Part shown: positions 10,693-22,720 of the stretch, piece by piece
Layout of the letters: every line of letters starts with the position of its first letter
Position numbering within the stretch: the stretch's first letter is position 1
Source: Nilaparvata lugens
Taxonomy: Eukaryota; Arthropoda; Insecta; Hemiptera; Delphacidae
Direction: 5' to 3'
Assembly (NCBI RefSeq): GCF_014356525.2
Contig: NC_052507.1
Location: forward strand, 2,369,419-2,433,418
DNA: 64,000 bases
Program-made: the position numbers and the translations under genes
The notes under the pieces: generated by a model
Databases searched by the model: none
Told to the model about the DNA's origin: nothing
What the model saw: only the letters and a program-made list of their open reading frames with translations

Positions 10693-11082
10693 TAAACGCT
10701 ACTATTCAAAAATTATTTTTAAGGCTAGCTCTTATCTCTTTGGGGCAACTTTTAATATAAATAAATAAATCATCTTATTTGGGGTTTCATTTGAATGATA
10801 CATTACCTTCACTGTTATTATTGAGCATTTCATCATTCCATCTAATACTCTACAACTGACTATTTCATAGCTCAAAATCGGACAAAAATCATGGAGTGTA
10901 AAAATAACCTATTTTTGGACAATTTTTATCCAAATTTGGGAAAGGAACAGTTTTTTTGTCATAGTCATTCAATTTCAGCTGTTTTCCATGCATGTAATCA
11001 ATCCGGTAAACAGCTTTTTGCAGAACAAACATATGATTCTCATTATAACGTCATAATCTACTGTAACGAAACCATATGTTTC

Positions 11083-11700
11083 CGCCACACTGCACAGAAA
11101 GCAACTGTTTTCCAGTCCCTACGTAGATCTGAAAGACCTTGTTTGCAGACGACTCTCGTCTGACGTAAGAAACAGGTTTCTTTTCCGGTCTAGGCCAGAA
11201 AGTGTTCTCTTTCCAGCCGCTTGGAAGTCCGTAGTTAAGAAGTCATCGGCTAGATCGGCGCGAGTGTCCACTTTCTTCATAAAAGTTGTCATGATTTCAT
11301 TTCGAATTTCGAATCAAACTAATTCAGCATTCGCTTCGCAACCATTTTTATTCAATTATTTATTGTTGATTAGCGCGTTTCAAATTTTCAAAAATGCTTG
11401 AAGATGACAACGCCCGTGATATTTCAAGTGAAATTTTAAAAGAATCTGAAATCCTGACTGCAAATCTTCTACCACTAAAATCAAGAGATAGGTACGAAAA
11501 CAAGTATTCTTTATTCTGTATTCTTTAATTATTTTGTCAGCAATACCTGTAGTGTGGCGAAAAATATCATTCGCACCATGGGAAAAAATGTTTTTCCGGC
11601 TCTCAATCTTTTCTAGTCCTCGGCCTACGGCTTTGGACTTGAAAACCGATTTTGAGCCGGAAAAGTATCATTTTCTGCACTAGGTGCAAAATATACTATT
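11083..11700 (+). mobile_element. Inserted element P, copy 1, with hairpins
   Basis: It begins CGCCACACTGCACAGAAAGC and ends CTAGGTGCAAAATATAC. Two strong foldbacks are visible: one around TTTCCGGTCTAGGCCAGAAA (11198) and one pairing CATGGGAAAAAATG/TTCCGGCTCTCAATC with GATTTTGAGCCGGAA (11577-11680). A second copy is inverted at 21785-22412. Class unknown. Confidence 0.55.
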
Positions 11701-12617
11701 TCTTTACAGTCGAGTATGTTTCCTAGTTCCGAAATAGGAACAGCAAAACTGCTACAAAAAACCACCTTCAGCGATCCAGGTGGAAGTTTTGTCAACTTCT
11801 GCAAAATTCCTGATTCGGAATTTGTAAACTGGGTCATGTTTATAGAATACATGTAGTAGCACTGGCACAAGCAGGTAATGTTTCCTTTCTCTCTGGTACG
11901 TAAATACTGGTTCTTTGAATTTGAATAGATAAAAATATAAGCTTTAATTACTCTGATGTGGACTGTATAGCAAATCAAATCTTTGTGCTGGATAATATAT
12001 CCATCCAGAAAAACCATATACATAGAACATATAGAAAATCAGAAAAGGTACTCACCAAATCCCAAATCCAATATGTCTTGAATCGAATTGTTTGCCTACT
12101 TCTATTTGAGGTAAAAAGTGGTCAGTTGGATAGGATAGATGAGAGGAAAAGATAGGTGAAATTATGCAAACCAAAAGTGCGATTATTAAAGTTGGTTCCT
12201 TGCTGTTTCCCGGTTCTGAGATGGAATTTACTGTCTGGATATTTAACACTAAGATTTGAATATGAATATAACAAAAAACTAAACTTGCGCTCTGGCATTC
12301 ACTTTTCACTAATTAATACGAAACGTGAGTATCTTTTCACGTGAAACGAATATGCAATTTATATACACAAATAAATATATAGGCAAAATTTTCTATGATA
12401 TTGAACAACACGAATACTTGGCAGATTCAGGACAAATTTTATGAATCTTAAAGCCTCGACAGGGAGTGCTAGCAATACGAGAGCTGAATTTACACTGACA
12501 CTCAAACCGGCCGATGCCTGAGCGATAAATTGATGAGTAATAGATATTTTAAAATTATAGAAACTCTCCTGCCATCTAGTAGTCAATGAGCGAATGAATA
12601 CAATTTCAAATGGCCTC

Positions 12618-12700
12618 AACATTCTCAATTATTCTTAATTATTCTCAATTATTCTTAATCATTCTCAATTATTCTTAATTATTCTCAATCATTCAGATTA
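12618..12700. repeat. 20-bp tandem repeat
   Basis: Four or so copies of ATTCTCAATTATTCTTAATT with single substitutions. The related Q copy near 58310 has only one such unit, so the expansion is local. Confidence 0.85.
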
Positions 12701-12899
12701 TTTTTACAAAAAATAGTGTAAGTTACTTAGACGTGAATGTCTTTTGCAATGCTCAAATGAAATTCTAGTCTCGGCTAACGCCTCGACTAGAAACATCATT
12801 CTCGTTTGCAAAAGGCCCCTTCCCGTCCTTGTGACGTAAGATACTATTGTTCCTTTCCCAATAATTCATAGTTGAGTATGATATTGTGTGTATCAATAT

Positions 12900-12953
12900 A
12901 TAAATAAATAAATAAAATAATAAATAAATAATAAATAAATAAATAAATAAATA

Positions 12954-13008
<55 letters not shown>

Positions 13009-13030
13009 AAATAAATAAATAAATAAATAA

Positions 13031-13081
<51 letters not shown>

Positions 13082-13086
13082 ATGAA

Positions 13087-13129
<43 letters not shown>

Positions 13130-13133
13130 AAAA

Positions 13134-13180
<47 letters not shown>

Positions 13181-13182
13181 AA
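12900..13182. repeat. (TAAA)n microsatellite, about 280 bp
   Basis: Nearly pure TAAA/AAAT repeats with a few one-base slips. The minus-strand frame of Phe-Ile-Tyr-Leu is an artefact. It abuts a copy (13205-13310) of the repeat seen at 10725, so it may have grown from an A-rich tail. Confidence 0.95.
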
Positions 13183-13321
13183 TGTGTTTGGTTGATACAC
13201 CATTTTATTATCTTATTTCTTTAGAGCTACTTTTAATATAAATAAATACTTCAAATTATTTGGGTTTTCGTTTGAATGATGCATTGTGTCTCCACTGTTA
13301 TTATTGAAAAGCTAACAACTA

Positions 13322-13682
13322 TAGTGAGGTTCACGTTATAATGGCAGTATTATGATCAACTTTGGTGTTGCTATCCTTCTCTATTATTTGACAAAACAGA
13401 AAGCGCTCTCTTTTTCTCGCTCTGCAACGTTACCAGACCCTTTTCAACAATATAGAAATATGATTAATAAACAAAATATTAGATCTCGATTATAGAAATT
13501 TATTATTTGATATTTGAAAAATATATTATTTCTTGTTGAATAAAATATGATTGATAGTTTCAAACAAGAATGAACAGTTAATATTACATCAGTTATACCG
13601 GTGTCAGCTATCCTCTATAGAAGGCAGAGGCAAGGCAGAGACTCGACAACGCTGTACTGCTATCTGGTGGCCATAATATGAC
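13322..13682. mobile_element. TA-MITE M, copy 3 (right end damaged)
   Basis: TAGTGAGGTTCACGTTATAA is preceded by TA. Internal blocks CTCTGCAACGTTACCAG, TGAACAGTTAATATTACATC and AAGGCAGAGGCAAGGCAGAG are in M order. The right terminus is lost in GTGGCCATAATATGAC, directly before copy 4. Confidence 0.8.
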
Positions 13683-13684
13683 TA

Positions 13685-14059
13685 TAGTGAGATCCACGTT
13701 ATAATGACAGTGTTTGATTAGCAATGGTATTGCTATCCTTGTCTATCATTCAACAAAGTGGATAGTGCTATCTCTTTCTCGCATCGCTCTGTTGCCGGAT
13801 CGTCTTTTAACAATGTAGAATTAATAATTAATTAACAAAATATTTCATCTTAATTATGAAAATTCATTATGAACTTATTGAAAAATATATATTTGTTGCT
13901 TAATAAAATAATATAATTGATTATTCTAAACGAGAATGAACAGTTAATATCACATCAATAAACCTGTATCAGCTACCGTCTATAGAAGGCAGTGACAGGG
14001 TAGAGAATCGGCAACGCAGCTCTCCTATCTTTCCACTGCTATTATAACGTGGACCTCAC
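13685..14059. mobile_element. TA-MITE M, copy 4, near full length
   Basis: It runs from TAGTGAGATCCACGTTATAA to TTATAACGTGGACCTCACC, 375 bp, and is the best unbroken reference for the family along with 31396-31767. It has no coding frame. The stretch 14060-14540 shows nothing recognisable. Confidence 0.88.
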
Positions 14060-14544
14060 CAAGCCCATATATATGACTACCAAAGATGAACCACCAAGCT
14101 TAATGGAAAGACCATTCCAGATTTGATTAGAATCGTGAATCAGCAATTTGGAATTGCTTGAACCATTTGTGTTCGACCAGTAATGTGTCCGATAATGGCA
14201 GTAACGTCATCTTCGGTTTGTTTATTGAACTGATGCCAGCGCACTAAAATAATGGAGGCGAAAAAGCTGAGAGATTTTCTAAACGACTAATGCATTAAGC
14301 CTCCTGCATTGTGACAGAGGACCTGACCGCACACTGTCAGCAAATTCGTGCAAATGACAGCGTTGCCAACTAGTTAACTGATGCTGACGGCTCGAATTGA
14401 ATCTCGGCAGATAGAAGTTTGGCCATAGAGAGACAGTAAAACTGGAAATTAAAGTCTTTGCTGCTCGCGAACTCTTTCAGACTTTAGAGTTCACCTCGAT
14501 TGCCGTAAACTAGCAAATTGCTTTCGCCTCACCCTATGAGAGCA

Positions 14545-15650
14545 AGTGAAAGAAGAACAATGGCGAGGAGGAGGAGAAGAAGAAGTTGGGAAGGAAGATG
14601 TTTTATGAAAGGTAAAGAAGAAGGGGGAGATGAAGGAGAAGAAGAAGAAGAAGAAAAAGAAGAAAAGGAAGAAGAAGCTGGGGAAGAAGATAAATAGTAT
14701 GAGGTAAAGAAGATTAGGTAGAAGGAGGACGAAAAGAAGGAGGAGAAGAAGAAGATGAGGAAGAAAATAAATGGTATGAGGTGAAGAAGAAGGGGGCGAT
14801 GAAGGAGAAGATGAAGATGAGGAAGAAGGAGGAAAAAACGGAGGAGGAGAAGAAGAAGATGAGGAAGAAAATAAATGGTATGAGGTGAAGAAGAAGGGGG
14901 AGATGAAGGAGAAGAAGAAGGTGAGGTAGAAGAAGGATAAAAAGAAGGAGGAGAAGTAGAAGATGAGAAAGAAGATAAATAGTATGAGGTAGGGAAGAAG
15001 GGGGAGATGGAGGAGAAGATGAAGGTGAGGTAGAAGGAGGAAAAAACGGAGGAGGAGAAGAAGAAGAAGATGAGGAAGAAAATAAATGGTATGAGGTGAA
15101 GAAGAAGGGAGAGATGGAGAAGAAGAAGAAGATAAGGGAGAAGGAGGACAAAACGGAGGAGGAGAAGAAGAATATGGGGAAGAAGATAAATAGTATGAGG
15201 TAGGAAAAAAGGGGAGGAAGAAGGAGAGGTATAGAAGAAGGAGAAGAAGAAGATGAGGAAGAAAAACGGGAATGGAAAGGGTGAGAGGAAGAGGAAGGAG
15301 TAGTTGGAGGTGAAGGGTAAAAGAAAGAGAGAGTAGAAGTAGAAGAATAGGAAAAAGATGAAGAAGAAGAAAAAGAAGAAGAGGAAGAAGAGGAAGGAGA
15401 AGAGAAAAAAGAAGAAGATTGGGAAGAAGGGGAAGGATGAGGTGAAAAAGAAGAATAAGATAGAAAGGAGAAGAGGAAGAGTGAGGAAGTGAAGGACAAG
15501 ATGGAGAAGTAGAAGAAGAAGAACAAAAAGTTGTTGGAGATGCAGAAGAAGAAGAAGAGGGTGATGACAAAGATAGAAGAAGATGAAGAAGAGGAAGAAG
15601 AAGAAAGGGAGGAGGAGGAAGAAGATGAAGAAAAGGGAAAAAATAAAAAA
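14545..15650. repeat. GAA/GGA polypurine tract with hidden minisatellite
   Basis: About 1.1 kb of almost pure purine on the plus strand. A non-purine marker, ATAAATRGTATGAGGT, recurs at about 14691, 14766, 14872, 14972, 15080 and 15186, so part of it is a tandem array of roughly 75-110 bp units. The long Ser/Pro/Leu frames on the minus strand and the Glu/Lys frame on the plus strand are composition artefacts. Confidence 0.9.
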
Positions 15651-15758
15651 ATAAGTTGTAAAACTCTAGGTGCAGTGCAGATTAAAGCAAGAAGTCGTTA
15701 TTATAACACTGTTTGGGGCGGGGGGTCAACTTAATTAGCAACTAATTTAACTAGAGAT

Positions 15759-15826
15759 GTTCATCATCATCATCATCATCAACGTCATCATCATCATCAT
15801 CATCATCAACGTCATCATCATTATCC
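15759..15826. repeat. (CAT)n microsatellite
   Basis: Two runs of CAT repeats separated by CAACGT, followed by CATTATCC. Similar CAT/ATG tracts terminate LINE tails at 50639 and 56449, but no adjacent LINE sequence is recognisable here. Confidence 0.85.
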
Positions 15827-16083
15827 ACTGCACGACACAACTTTGTGTAAAAAGCTTTAATCCAATCAAGCATCAATCAGTTTTCGAAACTTTTCGCTGT
15901 GAAAAAGACTTCTTCGGTCAGCTCTAACTTTTTAATAGCTACCGTTTAAAAATCAATTATTTTCGTACGGAAAATAATTATTATTTCCTCAACCTTCTTA
16001 ATTGGCGTCATTTATTGAAAGTTTTTTTTGAAATTTTTCAATCTTTTTCGTGTTTTTCTTTGAGTTTCGAACCCAAATCATTG

Positions 16084-16263
16084 GTAGAGTTTGAACCAAC
16101 GACTACATTTGAGTCTTATTTGTGGAAAATCTATTGATTTCTATTCAAATTCACAGATAAATTTGAAATAATTGTAGAGTTTGAACCAACGACTACATTT
16201 GAGTCTTATTTGTGGAAAATCTATTGATTTCTATTCAAATTCACAGATAAATTTGAACTTGGA
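16084..16263. repeat. Perfect 90-bp tandem duplication
   Basis: The sequence starting GTAGAGTTTGAACCAACGAC occurs at 16084 and again at 16174, essentially identical across GATTTCTATTCAAATTCAC. The stretch 15827-16083 shows nothing else. Confidence 0.95.
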
Positions 16264-17055
16264 TTTTGCATCAACGTGGAGAACTTTAATGTAACTCTTG
16301 GGAATGAGTCAAAGTTAACTTGGAGAGAAAGAAAGAGAGAGAGAGAGGGATTGATTGATTGAGTACTTTATTTATGTAGATTACAATATATAATGGCTTA
16401 TACACTTATATACAATAGCTCACAATACAGAAAAATTATATATAAATTTATATAATATAGACTAAGAAAATAGTTATTGAACTGTATATGATATGAAAAA
16501 GCAATTTGTAATATAATAACTATAGATAATTATATTGTTATGCATCTACATAATTGGCGGAGCTTTGGACATATTAATGTCCATTCTTCGGAAAGAATAT
16601 TAAAAATATCCTCCCCACTAACTCTCTACCAAAACGTTAATTTCACTAATTAAACTAAGGATTTATCTATCAATGGGAATATTGTAAACGTTTTAATTGA
16701 TAAGAATATCTATGAGAAAAAAAACAGAAAATTGATAAAGTAAAATTATAAAGTTAGATAAGATCAAATTATTGATTAATAAAATGAAGTGGGCTGAAAG
16801 TAGATCAGGGTTATCAACTTTCAGTAATATACAGCAGTATATATTTATTTATTCAATCATTCAGAAGAACAATTCAATATTCAGTAGATAATTAAAATAA
16901 CATGAGTTTTATAATATATATATATATATTATATATATATAATATATATATATATATTATATATATTATATATATATATATACACGATTAATTCTAAAAC
17001 AGGTTTAAAGGTTTAAGGTTTATATTGGTGGGATGGGTGAGGGATGGTGATCGTT

Positions 17056-17285
17056 CTAGGGCCGGACAGTTTCAGTCATTTGTTCCAAAAGATGTTTTTT
17101 TTAAGTCAGGATGAAGCTCGCTCGGCTCTCGATGGACCTGATAGAAACAGGAAGTGCATTCCATGCACGACAGGGACTGACTAAGAAGGATTTTGTGAAA
17201 ATAGTAGTTTGATGATTGGGTATCCTTAAAGTACTTTCTCCGTTTCTAGTATCCTCCTACCTTCAGAGACAAATTTGAAAACAAT
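17056..17285 (-). pseudogene. LINE ORF2 C-terminus, unit 1, frameshifted
   Basis: It reads the same end as unit 2, including VSACRAWNALP (first residue variant) and a stop at 17056-17058. It lacks the bases TGTGAAGCATC found in unit 2 near 18180, which breaks the frame just after EGRR. Confidence 0.7.
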
Positions 17286-17861
17286 GAGAGATTGATTGAT
17301 TGATTGAGTACTTTATTTATGTAGATTACAATATATACTGGCTTATACACTTGTATACAATAGCTTACAATACAGCAAAGTTATAGATGAATTTACATAA
17401 TATAGACTAAGAAAATAATTATTGAACTGTATATGATATGAAAAAGCAATTTGTAATATAATAACTATAGATATAATTAAATTGTTATGCATCTACATAA
17501 ATTTGGACATATCAATGTCCATTCTTCGGAAAGAATATTAAAAATATCCTCCCCACTAACTCTCTACCAAAACGTTAATTTCACTAATTAAACTAAGGAT
17601 TTATCTATCAATGGGAATATTGTAAACGTTTTAATTGATATGAATATCTATGAGAAAAAAAACAGAAAATTGATAAAGTAAAATTATAAAGTTAGATAAG
17701 ATCAAATTATTGATTAATAAAATGAAGTGGGCTGAAAGTAGATCAGGGTTATCAACTTTCAGTAATATACAGCAGTATATTATTTATTCAATCATTCAGA
17801 ATAACAATTCAGTATTCAGTAGATAATTAAAATAACATGAGTTTTATAATATATATATATA

Positions 17862-17903
<42 letters not shown>

Positions 17904-17993
17904 ATACACACGATTCATTCTAAAACAGGTTTAAAGGTTTATATTGGTGGGATGGGTGAGGGATGGTTGTCATGTGATCGTTCTAGGGCCGGA

Positions 17994-18227
17994 CAGTTTC
18001 AGTCATTTGTTCCAAAAGATGTTTTTTTAAAGTCAGGATGAAGCTCGCTCGGCTCTCGATGGACCTGATAGAAACAGGAAGTGCATTCCATGCACGACAG
18101 GCACTGACTAAGGAGGATTTTGTGAAAATAGTAGTTCGATGATTGGGTATCCTTAAAGTACTTTCTCCGTTTCTAGTATGTGAAGCATCTATCCTCCTAC
18201 CTTCAGAGACAAATTTGAAAACAATGA
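17994..18227 (-). pseudogene. LINE ORF2 C-terminus, unit 2
   Basis: A continuous frame of about 77 codons runs from KFVSEGRRIDASHTRNGEST through ACRAWNALPVSIRSIESR to TETVRP and a TAG stop. The R..SFCxRxxRxWNxLP pattern near the end is typical of the region after the reverse transcriptase in many non-LTR retrotransposons. All upstream parts are absent, consistent with 5' truncation. Confidence 0.75.
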
Positions 18228-18496
18228 GAGATTGATTGATTGATTGAGTACTTTATTTATGTAGATTACATTATATACTGGCTTATACACTTATATACAA
18301 TAGCTTACAATACAGCAAAATTATAGATGAATTTACATAATATAGACTAAGAAAATAATTATTGAACTGTATATGATATGAAAAAGCAATTTGTAATATA
18401 ATAACTATAGATATAATTAAATTGTTATGCATCTACATAAATTGGCGGAGCTTTGGACATATCAATGTCCATTCTTCGGAAAGAATATTAAAAAAT

Positions 18497-18501
18497 CCAA
18501 G

Positions 18502-18551
<50 letters not shown>

Positions 18552-18571
18552 AGAGAGGAGTGAGAGAGAGT

Positions 18572-18603
<32 letters not shown>

Positions 18604-18615
18604 TGAGAGTGAGTT
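18497..18615. repeat. (GA)n microsatellite
   Basis: Nearly pure GA repeats starting exactly where the third LINE unit stops. The Arg/Glu frame across it is an artefact. From 18616 to 18962 nothing is recognisable. Confidence 0.9.
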
Positions 18616-18962
18616 GGGACTTCAGACTGTCAGTATTGTGTGAATGTGTAGCAATGACGTCATAAATACATTCCGCTGACAGTTTGAAGTGAATATCAAC
18701 GCAGCAAACTTCACCTCTAGCAGGGGTCTCGCAGGAATTGTATTCTGAGATTACTCTGCTTCAAAAGTTCGCACGATTTTCGAGAAGTTGCACTTTACAA
18801 CAAACTGCTGCGTCGGCGCATTCACAATGGACCCCTGGGTGTATACGCCGACTACCCGAAGACTTACCCGCCAAATATCAACTGCTCGAAAACTAGCTTC
18901 CCAGAAACAAATTTCCCGAAATAAGGGTACTAAATACTCATGAAACTCTTAATAATTAATTT

Positions 18963-19252
18963 TGGTAGAGAGTTAGTGGGAAGAATACTTCGAATATTCT
19001 TTCCAAAGAATGGACATTGATATGTCCAAAGCTCCGCCAATTTATGTAGATGCATAACAATATTATCTATTTTATCTATAGTTATTACAAATGTTCTTTT
19101 TTCATATTATACCAGCTCAATAATTAGTTTCTTAATTTATATTTTGTAAATTCATCTATAATTTTGCTGTATTGTAAGCTATTGTATATAAGTGTATAAG
19201 CCAGTATATATTGTAATCTACATAAATAAAGTACTCAATCAATCAATCAATA
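18963..19252 (+). mobile_element. LINE 3' end, plus-strand copy
   Basis: It is the reverse orientation of the tandem units: AGAGTTAGTGGGAAGAATAC, GGACATTGATATGTCC, then CATAAATAAAGTACTCAATC and AATC repeats. It is diverged from them. The stretch 19253-20344 holds AT-rich DNA in which I see no family. Confidence 0.75.
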
Positions 19253-20344
19253 AGTATCACCTGCATTGGATTTTGAACTCCTCAAATACTCTTCACTCGA
19301 AAACTTCTCAAGTTAAAACTGCCCAAAACCTCCCTAAATATCAAATGTTTACAAATTTACACATTTTTACAAGTTTTCAGTGATTTATTGAGTGTAATAT
19401 TAGTTTCCAGTTATTTAGTGTTTCATCCTTATGAATTCAAAATTTCTAGTTTTTAAATTTGGGACATAAAATTGAACTAAAATTTTTGAAAATAGAAATA
19501 TAACCCATCTTTTTGAACATTCTACTATTTTCATGGAATTTGGTGGTAGGACAGTTTCGGGGAATAGATGGCCTGTTGTTCAGGCCCACAAATGACGCTC
19601 AGTCATTTCTTCATTAAGATTTGTGATGATTAAATAAATTAATGTTTATTTCCCAAAAAAAAAAACTAAAACTACAACATCAATTACACAAAATATTAGA
19701 TAAATTACAATTACATACAATACCGGTAATTGGTTACAAAAAATTTTTATAATGTGTCTTCTACTTGTTTAGTTTTTCTGTGTGGAAATTGACCTACACC
19801 ACTATCATGGCATACCATGTTCTAGAGTAGGTTTTGTTAGTTTTTTGTGCGTATTATTATTAGTTAGTGTTTAGTAAGTCATTAGGTGGTTAGTTGTTAT
19901 TTGAAATAATGTTTTCTATGTTCTGTCTTCCTTTGCTCATCAACCAATTGTGTACTATTGTTTTGAACTTTGTAGGATGAATCATCTGTTGAAAGTTTGC
20001 AGGAAGTAGATTTTATAATTTTGGTGCTAAATGATTGAAATGTCTCTGGTATAGTGCCTTCCTTGCAACACTGGTGATAAGAAGATTCCTGTATGTGGTG
20101 TTGTGATTGTGGTTTCTGGTTTGAAATGTTGTTGGGTTCTTGTGTAATCTTCATAGTATCTCCTTGGATTAAAGCTGTCTTGAATCAATCACGTCAAACT
20201 CAATGAATAGCTGATTGTTTTAATAAACAATGGATGAATTTTCGAAAACTCCCCAACTTTCGTGTGTTGTAGTGAAGGTGAATCAATGTTGATATCAATA
20301 TTGAATAGATCGAAACGAGACTGTCACAGCCTCATTTCAAGCAA

Positions 20345-20832
20345 ACAGTATATTACGTCACATGTACGGAAAGGGGCCTTTTGCAGACGAGAATGATGTT
20401 TCTAGTCGACTAGAATTTTATTCAAGCACTGAAACATTCACATCCAAGTAACGTACACTATTTTTTGTCATTGTAATCTAAAGAAGAAAAATTGAGAAAT
20501 ATAAAACATTAAACGCTCGTGCTGAAGTTACTTCATACATTCTATAAACATAGCCCAGTTTACAAATTCTGAATCAGGAATTTTGCGGAAGTTGACAAAA
20601 CTTCCTGGAGCGCTGAAGGTGTTTTTTTTGTAGCAGTTTTGCTGTTCCCATTTCGGAACTAGGAAACATATTCGACTCTAAATAAAACATATGGTTTCAT
20701 TACAGTAGAGTATGCTGTGATGAGAATCATATGTTTATTTGTTCTGCAAACAGCTGTTTACCGGCTTGATTTCATGCATGGAAAACAGCTGAGATTGAAT
20801 GACTATGACAAGAAGAATTTAACTAACAAGAT
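20345..20832 (-). mobile_element. Repeat family Q, copy 2
   Basis: An inverted copy of Q without the P insertion: GTCTAAGTAACTTACACTATT-like block at 20455, GTTGACAAAACTTCC at 20597, GGAACTAGGAAACATATTCG at 20655, and GGAAAACAGCTGAGATTGAA at 20780. It gives the empty site for P copy 1 and for the F and N insertions in Q copy 3. The stretch 20833-21494 shows nothing recognisable. Confidence 0.7.
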
Positions 20833-21494
20833 TCACTCTTATTGATTTTATTAGCTTCTGTAGCTTCATCTAGAGCAGCAAAATTATATTTTCCTCCACC
20901 TACTGTCAAAAGTACTTACTTTACTCCCTGAAACATGATACTAAAGTGTCACTTTTTCGCTCTCGGTACTAAAAAACAGAAAAACTAGGGAGTAAAGGTG
21001 ACTCCATTTAAATAACATGGGAAGCATCTCTATTTAAAAACGTACATTTGAATAGGTCAGAAGGTCTAAGCTCAGATGAGGAAGCATATAGAGTAGTCAT
21101 AAACCAACTAAATTCAATACCTCAACCAGACATTTGATCGATATATAAAATTTATGCTTGTATGCTGGAATTATTATTACAAACTTCATATCACTATACT
21201 AAAAAAATGTATATATTTTTTTCTTTTATTCCATGTTATTCAAAATATCAGCCAACGAATATTACTTAATAACTAATCAAATTTGAAATGGGAACTTCAT
21301 CATAGCTGTAGTTTTGCTGTCATTGTTGTTACAACTTTAGCCGACAGATAGTGCTGTCGGAGGAGAACTGTGATTACAAGCCAGCTGTTTCTGTTTACTT
21401 TTTAGATTATGTTGTAACACATTGTTTGGTCACATACGTTTTTAAAAATTATTTTATTAGCAGTTTTTATAAAAATGTAGGTGGAGGAAAAATG

Positions 21495-21612
21495 TTGTGT
21501 ATATCACGAGTGAAAAATGTTTTTTCTCCCTCAGGAAAATTGTTGCCCTCGGCTTCGCCTCAGGCTTCAAACTTTTCCCTCAGGGAGAAAAAACAGCACT
21601 TTTCACTCTAGA
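21495..21612. repeat. Foldback hairpin, about 115 bp
   Basis: ATCACGAGTGAAAAATG with TTTTTTCTCCCTCAGG pairs with CCCTCAGGGAGAAAAAACAG and CACTTTTCACTCTAGATAT. The apex is GC-rich (CCCTCGGCTTCGCCTCAGG). It is built like the hairpins of element P but with different sequence. Confidence 0.75.
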
Positions 21613-21614
21613 TA

Positions 21615-22720
21615 TACAAATAACTATTATATCAGCTAGAGAGAAATGAAAGTCAACCAGAAATGATGGAACCAGTGATGATAGATAACCTTCAAATAGT
21701 TTGACAAGATAAACTTGAACCTGGACCAACAAGATACACCAACATCTTATTTCATCAATGTTTGAACAACTCTCAAAACCACTCATCTCTAATAAGGGAA
21801 ATAGTATATTTCGCACCTAGAGCAGAAAATGAGATTTTTCCGGATCGAAATCGGTTTTCAAGTCCGAGGCCGTAGGCCGAGGACTAGAAAAGATTGAGAG
21901 CCGAAAAACGTTTTTGCCCATGGTGCGAACGCTATTTTTCGCCACACACAAAAATAAACAATATATTATATAATAATAATTGTTTACTAAGCACTTCCGA
22001 AGGCAGAAGTGGAAGGTGATAGCTCTAGCAAATCCGAGGTGATCTGAATATCAGGAAATTGTCCAAGTATTTTTATTTTTTATTCTGATTTGTCTAAATA
22101 ACCTAAAAGATGATGTTCAATTATGGGGGAGGTTGAGTTTATACTTTTTTATTCTTTCAAATGACAATAAGATGATATTATTATAAATGTTTCAATTATT
22201 GAATAATGAACACAAATAATGAAAAGTTTTTCGATCACCTTTCTTAGTTTCATGTTAGCGGCTGGAAAGGGTAATCTTTCCGGCCTAGGCCGGAAAGAAA
22301 CCTGTTTTGACGTCAGACGAGAGTCGTCTACAAACAATGTCTTTCAGATCTACGTAGGGACTGGAAAACAGCTGCTTTCTGTGCAGTGTGGCGAAAAATC
22401 ATTTAACGACTTCTCACTGACAAGAAATTAATGAAATCTTATTTCATCAATGTTTGAACAACACTCAAAAGATATTCATCCATTATAAGAGGAAAATCAT
22501 CAAACAGCTTTCAACTGACAAAAAATGAATGAATGAATCAGTTATGATAGTCAGTCAACCTTCAAGTAATTTAACAAGATAAACTCTAACATAGACACCA
22601 ACATCACTTATCTCATCAATTTTTGAATAACCCCTAAAAACTACCCATCTATCACAAGTCATCCTATCTCTAGATAGAAACTTGTACAGCCTTCTCACAG
22701 ATAAAAATCCTTGATCTCTA
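21615..22720. repeat. Degenerate tandem repeat, about 165-bp unit, split by element P
   Basis: The motif TTTCATCAATGTTTGAACAAC with CTCAAAA and a following ATCCATT or CATCT recurs at about 21750, 22440 and 22612, preceded by CAACCTTCAA and ACAAGATAAAC. Element P interrupts it. The stretch 22720-23310 shows nothing recognisable. Confidence 0.6.
21785..22412 (-). mobile_element. Element P, copy 2
   Basis: The inverted equivalent of 11083-11700: TAGTATATTTCGCACC at the low end, CCGAGGCCGTAGGCCGAGG, then CTTTCCGGCCTAGGCCGGAA, and TGTGCAGTGTGGCG at the high end. About 280 bp between 21960 and 22240 are not shared. Confidence 0.55.

Larger units (their letters stand above)
10925..12843 (+). mobile_element. 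Repeat family Q, copy 1, split by element P
   Basis: Blocks in order are TTCAATTTCAGCTGTTTTCC (10969), CGAGTATGTTTCCTAGTTCC (11711), GTCAACTTCTGCAAAATTCC (11790) and ATAGTGTAAGTTACTTAGAC (12711). They recur in the same order at 57715-58886 and inverted at 20345-20832. In the inverted copy the first two blocks are nearly adjacent, which shows that 11083-11700 is an insertion. No credible coding frame is seen. The last block folds on CTAGTCTCGGCTAACGCCTC. Confidence 0.65.
16349..18497 (-). mobile_element. Head-to-tail tandem LINE 3' ends, 2.3 units
   Basis: Units at 16349-17289, 17290-18229 and 18230-18497 each begin GATTGATTGATTGAGTAC, which on the minus strand is the (AATC)n tail after AATAAAGTACTC. 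Each full unit of about 940 bp contains a 3' untranslated region with a TA tract and the end of an ORF. The first two are almost identical apart from small indels; the third is cut at a GA tract. The element class is a non-LTR retrotransposon, by the ORF end. Confidence 0.85.

Noticed and set aside
12844..13203. 119-codon Phe-Ile-Tyr-Leu frame
   Set aside because: Pure (TTTA)n translation.
14491..15570. 359- and 270-codon Ser/Phe/Leu/Pro frames on the minus strand
   Set aside because: Simple-repeat artefact of the GAA tract, with no domain or codon-bias signal.
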